Positions 1 to 5,029 of a DNA stretch of 6,228 bases are shown here, in pieces. The notes under the pieces are model-generated. The model ran no database searches and was not told the DNA's origin. It saw only the letters and a list, made by a program, of their open reading frames with translations. Numbering within the stretch: the first letter of the stretch is position 1; the number at the start of each line of letters is the position of its first letter. The stretch spans positions 1-6,228 of the forward strand of contig JAGLXI010000255.1 of assembly GCA_023132995.1 (NCBI GenBank). Reading direction: 5' to 3'. Source of the DNA: Candidatus Zixiibacteriota bacterium (GTDB lineage Bacteria; Zixibacteria; MSB-5A5; GN15; FEB-12). Both the position numbers and the translations under genes were made by a program.

Positions 1-666
1 TATGATCCGCCTTCGGCGCCGGAGTTGCAACCGATGGCGGAGTCGATCATACGGGTGTGTTTCGAGAAAGATCTGAAAGTTATCGTCATGGGGCTGTGGC
101 CCCAGGGACCGCAGCAGGCCAACTTAGCGCTGGAGAAAGTCTTTCAAGACTCGACGATCCGGGCCAAGGAGCTCCAATACGGAAGGGATTACGTCAATCT
201 GGGATTTCAAACCGGCAATGAGTTTGTGATTCAGCGCATGGGCAGTTCCTTTGAGTCAATGTTTCCGAGCGACTATGAAGGCACGCCATACAAAGAGATA
301 CCGCTGGTAAGAAACGTGCGGAATTTTTCCAACATCGACTTCTCGGTCAATCTGTCGGCCGGTTTTCCCGGCACGGTTGAATGGGTGCAGATAGCCGTCG
401 ATCGGTATGGCCTCCCTATGGGTGCCGGCAATACGGCGGTGCAGGCGCCGGTGATGTATGCTTATCTCAACGCCGGGCAGTTAGAAGGGTTATTGGGCGG
501 TATGAGCGGTGCGGCGGAGTTTGAGGCGGTCACAGAGTATCAGGCAAAAGGCACCAAGTTCATGCTGTCACAGTCATTTGCCCATGTGGTCGTGATCGCT
601 TTTGTCATAATCGGCAACGTGGCCTTCTTCAGAAGTGGTCGCAAGTCGAAGTTGAGAGAGAATTAG
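1..666 (+). CDS. Family A membrane-anchored extracytoplasmic protein, copy 1 (A1), 5' partial
   Basis: The reading frame is open from base 1, and 221 residues are visible before the TAG at 664-666. A TTG at 25 and an ATG at 34 are not believable starts. The residues before them (YDPPSAPELQPMA) align with FDPAMAPEVQPMA inside the complete paralogue A2, so about 82 N-terminal residues, including two predicted membrane helices, lie upstream. Motifs shared with A2 include a DP..APE.QPMA segment, YVNLGFQTGNE (VNVGYKAGNE in A2), MFP.D..G.P, EWV, and a Gly/Ala-rich block GAG..AV.AP followed by LLGGMSGAAEFE. One hydrophobic helix (about residues 190-208) ends in a basic tail, RSGRKSKLREN. By positive-inside logic the globular part lies outside the cytoplasm and the tail inside. 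I see no catalytic motif of a known enzyme. Function is unknown; paralogy to A2 is certain by eye. Confidence 0.9.
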   Translation, partial: YDPPSAPELQPMAESIIRVCFEKDLKVIVMGLWPQGPQQANLALEKVFQDSTIRAKELQYGRDYVNLGFQTGNEFVIQRMGSSFESMFPSDYEGTPYKEIPLVRNVRNFSNIDFSVNLSAGFPGTVEWVQIAVDRYGLPMGAGNTAVQAPVMYAYLNAGQLEGLLGGMSGAAEFEAVTEYQAKGTKFMLSQSFAHVVVIAFVIIGNVAFFRSGRKSKLREN

Positions 667-669
667 GAG
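665..669 (+). promoter_or_regulatory. Ribosome binding site for B1
   Basis: AGGAG overlaps the last bases of the A1 stop codon and lies 9 bases before the ATG at 679. This supports that start and suggests coupled translation of A1 and B1. Confidence 0.75.
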
Positions 670-678
670 CCGGCACTT

Positions 679-1314
679 ATGGAGCATTTCGCACTCTGGC
701 TTTCAGCTTTCCTGACTCTCGGGATTCTCTCCTTCCTTTATAAGGACAATCCCTGGTACAAACTGAGCGAGGCAGTCTTTGTCGGTATCTCGGCAGGATT
801 CTGGTTTGTGACTCTGTTCTGGGACAATCTCGTTGGCAAGTTCTGGGATGGCTGGCAGGATGAACCTATGCTCTGGGTGGGTGCTGTTCTCGGCTTTCTG
901 ATGCTATTGAGGCTGGTACCGAGGATTGGATGGATATCGCGCTGGCCGCTTGCCTTTATCGTCGGTGCTACCAGCGGTCTCTGGCTGATGAATTACTTGG
1001 CTTCGAACATCATGGTCCAGGTCCAGGCGACGATTCAATCGTTGCTGTCGACCAGCTATGCAAGTGGCTATGATGCCGGGTGGGGTGCGATGATCAACAG
1101 TCTGGTAATCGTCGTGGGGACCTTCACCGGGTTGGTTTATTTCTATTTCTCAAAAGAACACAAAGGTGCGTTTGGGGGAGCCGCTCGTGTCGGCATTTTC
1201 TTCATAATGATCACCTTTGGCGCTTCCTTTGGCTACACTGTCATGAGCCGTATGTCGCTCCTGATCGGCCGAATCGATTTCCTCTTAGGCGACTGGTTAG
1301 GGTTAATCAACTAG
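679..1314 (+). CDS. Family B polytopic membrane protein, copy 1 (B1)
   Basis: 211 residues, with an ATG well placed behind AGGAG. Hydrophobic segments lie at roughly residues 5-21, 32-48, 64-79, 90-106, 137-157 and 170-188, giving about six helices. Paralogue of B2. The best conserved stretches are LYKDNPWYK (20-28), GWISRWPLA (84-92), SKEHKGAFGGAARVG (158-172) and ITFGASFGYTVMSRMSLL (178-195). The first three are the charged loops expected on the cytoplasmic side. It starts about 35 residues later than B2 and so lacks B2's first membrane helix, and its predicted outside loops are shorter. The stop shares one base with the GTG start of C1. No known transporter or enzyme signature is visible. 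Likely an integral subunit of the complex encoded here; function unknown. Confidence 0.92.
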   Translation: MEHFALWLSAFLTLGILSFLYKDNPWYKLSEAVFVGISAGFWFVTLFWDNLVGKFWDGWQDEPMLWVGAVLGFLMLLRLVPRIGWISRWPLAFIVGATSGLWLMNYLASNIMVQVQATIQSLLSTSYASGYDAGWGAMINSLVIVVGTFTGLVYFYFSKEHKGAFGGAARVGIFFIMITFGASFGYTVMSRMSLLIGRIDFLLGDWLGLIN

Positions 1315-2582
1315 TGTCATTTCACCGAGGCAGGACGTCTTCTCTTGCATCCGGCTTAACAGCTCGCCTCGCTATTTTCATTATTGTCATTGCCTTCCTT
1401 GTCACTCCCACCTCGTGGAGCCAAGCCGACGGACCCGATCCTGTCCTGGCCGGGTCAGATTCCGCGCTCGCGTCTTTAGCGCCCATCACTTCGCTCGTGG
1501 CGGAGGACAATACTTACGACAATGGAAATGCCCTAAGGCTTATCTGGGTGCCGTCAATTGACGATCGGTTGATCGACAGCAAAATCATCGGGTATCGCGT
1601 ATATCGCCTGGCCGGGGCCGGCGAACCTCGAGCCATCGCCGAGTTGCCTCCGGGCTCGAACCAGTATCTCGACGAAACGGTTCTGCGGGACTCGGTCTAC
1701 TCGTACTATATCTCCACTTTAAGTGAGCGGGCGGAGTTTCCCTCGAACCGGACGGCGGCCATATCGCCGCAGCGTGAGTGGATAAATCTCGATCGCGGAT
1801 ACCTGTTCCTGATCGCGCTGGCAATTGCCGGGGCCGTGATCTATTACGTTACGGTCGCCAAACGGGGCAAGAAGCTGTTCGTTCGCAAGATCGCCGGACT
1901 CGAGGCCATCGATGACGCCGTCGGCCGGGCGACAGAGATGGGCCGACCGGTGCTGTTCATCCCCGGCATACACGATATGGACGACGTCCAGACGCTGGCG
2001 GCGCTGACGATACTCGGACGTGTCTCGCGCACCATTGCCGACTACGAATCGAAGATATTCATGCCGGTGGCGCGGTCGCTGGTGATGACGGCGGGCCGGG
2101 AAGTGATCAAGTCGTCGTATCAGGCGGCCGGCCGACCGGACGCCTACAGTGACGACATGGTCAATTATATCACCGATGAGCAGTTCGGTTATGTAGCGGC
2201 GGTTGACGGTATAATGGTGCGGGAGAAGCCCGCCACGGTTTTCCTGCTGGGGGCTTTCTTCGCCGAATCCCTGATTCTTGCGGAAACCGGCAACTCTGTC
2301 GGCGCCATCCAGATAGCAGGGACCGCCCGCCCGGCGCAACTCCCGTTTTTTATTGCCGCCTGCGACTTCACTCTGATCGGTGAGGAGCTGTTTGCGGCCT
2401 CGGCTTATCTTTCGGGCGAACCCCGGCAGCTTGGTTCGCTCAAGGGTCAGGATGTGGGCAAGGTTATAGCCATGGTGGTCATGACGGTCGGAGTGATTGC
2501 CCTGACGTTTGCCGAGGCGTGGAAGATTGAGTTCATGCAGGATATTCTTGACAGGTTGAGCATTATTTTCTCAACCAACTGA
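1314..2582 (+). CDS. Family C protein, copy 1 (C1): signal peptide, FN3-like domain, membrane helix, conserved cytosolic domain
   Basis: 422 residues. The frame is open from further upstream (ATG at 1080), but that part overlaps B1. The GTG at 1314 overlaps the B1 TAG by one base and puts a clean signal peptide at the N-terminus: HRGR and R18, a hydrophobic core LAIFIIVIAFLV (19-30), and a likely cleavage after SQA at 38. A weak AGGG lies at 1299-1302. Residues about 56-140 look like one fibronectin type III domain, with a Trp in strand B (LRLIWVP) and the GYRVYR and YSYYIS strands. A membrane helix (about 163-182) is followed by KRGKK, so residues 183-383 should be cytosolic. This part is strongly conserved with C2: GRATEMGRP (204-212), VIKSSY, FFAESL.LAETG, IQI.GT, ACDFTLIGEEL and AASAYL. 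A last hydrophobic helix lies at about 384-403. It resembles, from memory only, proteins catalogued as DUF6754. Function unknown; the FN3 domain suggests protein or glycan binding outside. Confidence 0.9.
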   Translation: MSFHRGRTSSLASGLTARLAIFIIVIAFLVTPTSWSQADGPDPVLAGSDSALASLAPITSLVAEDNTYDNGNALRLIWVPSIDDRLIDSKIIGYRVYRLAGAGEPRAIAELPPGSNQYLDETVLRDSVYSYYISTLSERAEFPSNRTAAISPQREWINLDRGYLFLIALAIAGAVIYYVTVAKRGKKLFVRKIAGLEAIDDAVGRATEMGRPVLFIPGIHDMDDVQTLAALTILGRVSRTIADYESKIFMPVARSLVMTAGREVIKSSYQAAGRPDAYSDDMVNYITDEQFGYVAAVDGIMVREKPATVFLLGAFFAESLILAETGNSVGAIQIAGTARPAQLPFFIAACDFTLIGEELFAASAYLSGEPRQLGSLKGQDVGKVIAMVVMTVGVIALTFAEAWKIEFMQDILDRLSIIFSTN

Positions 2583-2584
2583 GG
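2581..2584 (+). promoter_or_regulatory. Ribosome binding site for D
   Basis: GAGG overlaps the C1 stop codon (TGA 2580-2582) and lies 5 bases before the ATG at 2590. This favours that ATG over the in-frame GTG at 2587, which would leave only 2 bases of spacing. Confidence 0.6.
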
Positions 2585-2589
2585 GTGTG

Positions 2590-3267
2590 ATGAGACAATT
2601 GGTACCTCTGACAATTACGTTCTGCGTCGGCACGCTGCTGATTGTCTCGGTTTTCATACCTCCGTTGGGTGATCTCGAAAGAACCTTCACTCTCTGGTTT
2701 GATATTATTGCCGTCTTCGCTTTTTTCCTGGGTGGAGGTAACCTCCTGCGCGTTCATATCAACAAGCTGCGGCGGCGCAAGACAGACTGGGGATTCTCCA
2801 TCGTCACCCTGGCCGGTTTCTCGACGATGCTGGCGGCGGGTCTTTTCAAAATAGGCAACCCCGGTGATATCGCCACTGCCGTTGATGCGCCGGGATCGAT
2901 GTTCTATACCATCTTCGACTCGGTAGTGGTGCCGCTAGGCTCGACCATGTATTCCCTGCTGGCTTTCTTTGTCGCCTCGGCGTCGTATCGTGCTTTTCGC
3001 GCCAAGAACCGCGAGGCGACGTTGCTTCTGGTCGCCGCCTTCATAATCCTGTTGGGAAGAACGCCCTTCGGTTTGATGCTCACCGAGTGGGTTCCCGACT
3101 CCTTTTCCCTGTTGCAGATTCCCAATTTAGCGATCTGGATAATGAATTCGCCCAACTTAGCCGGGCAGCGGGCCATCATGATCGGCATCGGGTTGGGTGT
3201 TATCTCGATGTCTCTGCGGCTGATCCTCGGCATCGAGCGTTCCTACCTCGGAGGCGACAATGCCTAA
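2590..3267 (+). CDS. Family D six-helix membrane protein
   Basis: 225 residues from the ATG at 2590; a GTG at 2587 would add one residue. Hydrophobic segments lie at about 7-25, 35-53, 68-87, 107-132, 143-157 and 193-214. Basic stretches HINKLRRRK (56-64), YRAFRAKNRE (133-142) and the C-terminal region with GIERSYLGG alternate with acidic or neutral loops. This fits six helices with both ends in the cytoplasm. It begins 7 bases after C1 and overlaps the start of A2 by 8 bases, so it is translationally tied to both. It is the only one of the four families seen once here; because A, B and C repeat around it, a second copy is expected just upstream of A1. I recognise no named family, and no transport or catalytic motif is evident. 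Probably an integral subunit of the same complex. Confidence 0.9.
   Translation: MRQLVPLTITFCVGTLLIVSVFIPPLGDLERTFTLWFDIIAVFAFFLGGGNLLRVHINKLRRRKTDWGFSIVTLAGFSTMLAAGLFKIGNPGDIATAVDAPGSMFYTIFDSVVVPLGSTMYSLLAFFVASASYRAFRAKNREATLLLVAAFIILLGRTPFGLMLTEWVPDSFSLLQIPNLAIWIMNSPNLAGQRAIMIGIGLGVISMSLRLILGIERSYLGGDNA
3250..3254 (+). promoter_or_regulatory. Ribosome binding site for A2 inside the end of D
   Basis: GGAGG lies 5 bases before the ATG at 3260. It is embedded in the codons for Leu-Gly-Gly of D, so the SD and the D C-terminus are under joint constraint. It strongly supports the overlapping A2 start. Confidence 0.8.
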
Positions 3268-4177
3268 CGTCGGTGTCTTAGTGCCGCTGGTGGCGATCTT
3301 CGGGGGACTTATCTGGCTGCTGGTCAGAGCAATCCGCGGCCGCGAGGTCGAACGCCGTGTCATCTTCATGTTCATCTTCGTTGCCGTGGCCACGCCGATC
3401 CTGTTTCCGATCACCTTCCAGGAACATGCCACCCCGGTCGTGAAGAACCTGTTCGACCGCATCGAGAACCTCCCGTCCGGTTCGACAATCCTTATGTCGT
3501 TCGACTTCGACCCGGCCATGGCCCCGGAGGTGCAGCCGATGGCCAACGCGCTGTCGCGACATTGCCTGGCCCGGGAACACAAGATCGTGTTCATGTGTCT
3601 CTGGGCCACGGGGCAGTCGCTGCTCAACACCACCCTCGAGTATGTCATCAGGCCCGACTTCCCGCATCTTGTCGACGGTGTCGATTTCGTCAATGTGGGT
3701 TACAAGGCGGGCAACGAGGGCGTACTCAACGTGATCGTGTCCGACTTCAAGAAGATGTTTCCCACCGATGTCAACGGAGTCCCCCTGGACGGTGTCGAGA
3801 TATTCGATAAGGTCGGTTCGTGCAAGGATTTCGACCTGATCCTGACCGTTGGTGGCGGTCGCCCGGGCCCGAAAGAGTGGGTGCTTTTTGTCGGTGACCC
3901 CGCCGACGTGCCTATCGGGGCCGGCGTGGCGGCGGTCGTGGCGCCGCAGTTGTATCCCTACTATCCGCGCCAGGTAATCGGTATTCTGGGCGGTATCAAG
4001 GGAGCCGCCGAGTACGAATCGGAACTGGTTAAAACCCATCCCCGGTTTGAGAACATGGAAAAACCCGGACTGCGTATGATGGGCCCCCAGACGTTGGCTC
4101 ACGTGGTCATCCTGGCCTTCATCGTGATCGGCAACATTGCGTTCTTCAGAGGGCGCCGGGGGAAGAAGACCGAATGA
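3260..4177 (+). CDS. Family A membrane-anchored extracytoplasmic protein, copy 2 (A2)
   Basis: 305 residues, complete. Two N-terminal hydrophobic helices (about 5-22 and 34-52) are joined by a basic loop, RAIRGREVERR. A globular region of about 225 residues follows (53-278), then a C-terminal helix (279-296) ending in RGRRGKKTE. Positive-inside logic puts the loop and tail in the cytoplasm and the globular domain outside. That domain alternates predicted strands and helices: SGSTILMSFDFDP (73-85), HKIVFMCLW (107-115), VDFVNVGYKAGNE (141-153), FDLILTVGGG (191-200), EWVLFVGD (206-213), PIGAGVAAVVAP (218-229) and GILGGIKGAAEYE (241-253). This suggests an alpha/beta fold. Paralogue of A1, with which it shares all these blocks to varying degrees. 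It overlaps D by 8 bases and B2 by 4 (ATGA). No recognised enzyme motif; acidic FDFDP and the Gly-rich segments are candidates for a binding site, which is inference. Confidence 0.93.
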   Translation: MPNVGVLVPLVAIFGGLIWLLVRAIRGREVERRVIFMFIFVAVATPILFPITFQEHATPVVKNLFDRIENLPSGSTILMSFDFDPAMAPEVQPMANALSRHCLAREHKIVFMCLWATGQSLLNTTLEYVIRPDFPHLVDGVDFVNVGYKAGNEGVLNVIVSDFKKMFPTDVNGVPLDGVEIFDKVGSCKDFDLILTVGGGRPGPKEWVLFVGDPADVPIGAGVAAVVAPQLYPYYPRQVIGILGGIKGAAEYESELVKTHPRFENMEKPGLRMMGPQTLAHVVILAFIVIGNIAFFRGRRGKKTE

Positions 4178-4998
4178 ACCGCTCCACGTACATAGTCGTC
4201 GGCGTTGTGGTCGTGCTGTTTCTGATAAGCTGGATTCTCAAGGCGGTCTCCTTGTCCGGTGAAGATGACGGCTACATCCTGCGCGGGTTCCTGATTACCA
4301 TGTCGGCTTTCCTGACCCTGGCCATATTCTCGTTCCTTTACCGGGACAATCCGTTCTACAAGTTCGCCGAGCACCTCTTTGTGGGAGTCTCGGCGGCTTT
4401 CTGGATGACCCAGGGTTTCTGGTCGACGATAGTCGGCAACCTTATCCCCAGACTCTCGGCGGGTCTCTCGGGATTTTTCATGGTTCCACATCAGCCGAGC
4501 CCGTGGAATATCTCCTACTGGATACCGGTCATTCTGGGCATACTGCTTTTGATGCGCCTGTCCGCCAAATACGGATGGTTGTCGCGCTGGCCGCTGGCGC
4601 TTATCGTCGGCACCACGGCAGGTCTGAACTTCGTCCGGTACCTGCGCTCCGATTTCATTGTGCAGGTATCCTCGACTTTCGTGCCTCTCCTTGGCCGGGA
4701 ACCCCACCAGTGGCAGGGCGCCGGAGCGTTTGTCTCCCAGCTTGACCTGTCGGCGACGGGACAACTGGCAGCCCTGCTGACCAACTGGGTCATTTTCGTG
4801 GGCGTATTTTGCGGCATTGTCTATTTTTTCTTTTCCAAGGAGCACACGGGCGTCTTCGGCCGGGCTTCAAGGGTGGGCATCTGGGTACTGATGATCACCT
4901 TTGGCGCCTCGTTTGGATACACCGTCATGGGGCGCATTTCGCTTCTGGTGGGACGGGTTACGTTCCTTTTCCGGGATTGGTTGGAGTTGATAAGTTAA
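4174..4998 (+). CDS. Family B polytopic membrane protein, copy 2 (B2)
   Basis: 274 residues. The ATG overlaps the A2 stop as ATGA, with purine-rich GGGGAAG about 8-10 bases upstream. Hydrophobic segments lie at about 6-24, 36-56, 66-88, 113-128, 138-155, 198-220 and 233-255, giving seven helices. Compared with B1 it has an extra N-terminal helix (residues 1-35) and longer loops at about 89-112 and 173-197. Shared blocks are LTLAIFSFLYRDNPFYK (47-63), GWLSRWPLA (134-142), SKEHTGVFGRASRVG (221-235) and MITFGASFGYTVMGR (240-254). The conserved charged loops fall on the predicted cytoplasmic face and the divergent loops on the outer face. No recognised transporter signature. Likely an integral subunit working with A2, C2 and D; function unknown. 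Confidence 0.93.
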   Translation: MNRSTYIVVGVVVVLFLISWILKAVSLSGEDDGYILRGFLITMSAFLTLAIFSFLYRDNPFYKFAEHLFVGVSAAFWMTQGFWSTIVGNLIPRLSAGLSGFFMVPHQPSPWNISYWIPVILGILLLMRLSAKYGWLSRWPLALIVGTTAGLNFVRYLRSDFIVQVSSTFVPLLGREPHQWQGAGAFVSQLDLSATGQLAALLTNWVIFVGVFCGIVYFFFSKEHTGVFGRASRVGIWVLMITFGASFGYTVMGRISLLVGRVTFLFRDWLELIS

Positions 4999-5003
4999 GA
5001 AAC

Positions 5004-5024
5004 TCTCTCATTGATACAGGGAGA
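5004..5024 (+). promoter_or_regulatory. Possible weak hairpin covering the C2 ribosome binding site
   Basis: TCTCTC (5004-5009) can pair with GGGAGA (5019-5024) in a 6-bp stem with one G-U pair and a 9-base loop. The 3' arm contains the C2 Shine-Dalgarno. The stem is short, so chance is quite possible. Confidence 0.2.
5019..5023 (+). promoter_or_regulatory. Ribosome binding site for C2
   Basis: GGGAG lies 6 bases before the ATG at 5030, in the only real intergenic gap of the window (4999-5029, 31 bases). It supports the start of C2 and independent ribosome entry here. Confidence 0.8.
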
Positions 5025-5029
5025 AGTCT

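Larger units (their letters stand above)
1..2582 (+). repeat. Cassette copy 1: A1-B1-C1
   Basis: First copy of a gene block whose products are each paralogous, in the same order and strand, to those at 3260-6228. The similarity is clear in protein but not an exact DNA repeat, so this is an old gene-block duplication rather than a recent tandem repeat. The copy starts before the window, and a D-family gene is expected in front of A1. Confidence 0.88.

Noticed and set aside
25..36. TTG at 25 or ATG at 34 as the start of A1
   Set aside because: Codons upstream of both, back to base 1, align with internal residues 83-90 of A2, so the gene is truncated by the window and not started here.
1080..1313. 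N-terminal extension of C1 from an upstream ATG at 1080
   Set aside because: This stretch lies wholly within B1 in another frame, encodes a Cys/His/Arg-rich sequence unlike any membrane protein here, and would bury the signal peptide that begins right after the GTG at 1314.
1719..2339. Antisense open frame of 206 codons opposite C1
   Set aside because: Arg/His-rich product opposite the best conserved part of C1, whose + frame conservation with C2 explains the open antisense frame.
3157..3693. Antisense open frame of 178 codons across the D-A2 junction
   Set aside because: Ser/Thr/Arg-rich shadow crossing two well supported + strand genes; no independent signal.
3278..4102. Long antisense open frame of 274 codons on the - strand opposite A2
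   Set aside because: Product is rich in His, Arg, Asp and Gly with no hydrophobic structure, typical of an antisense shadow of a GC-rich gene. The + frame is supported by paralogy with A1, an SD and coupled overlaps.
4099..4845. Long antisense open frame of 248 codons opposite B2
   Set aside because: Highly charged, low-complexity product. The + frame matches B1 at protein level and has a coupled start.
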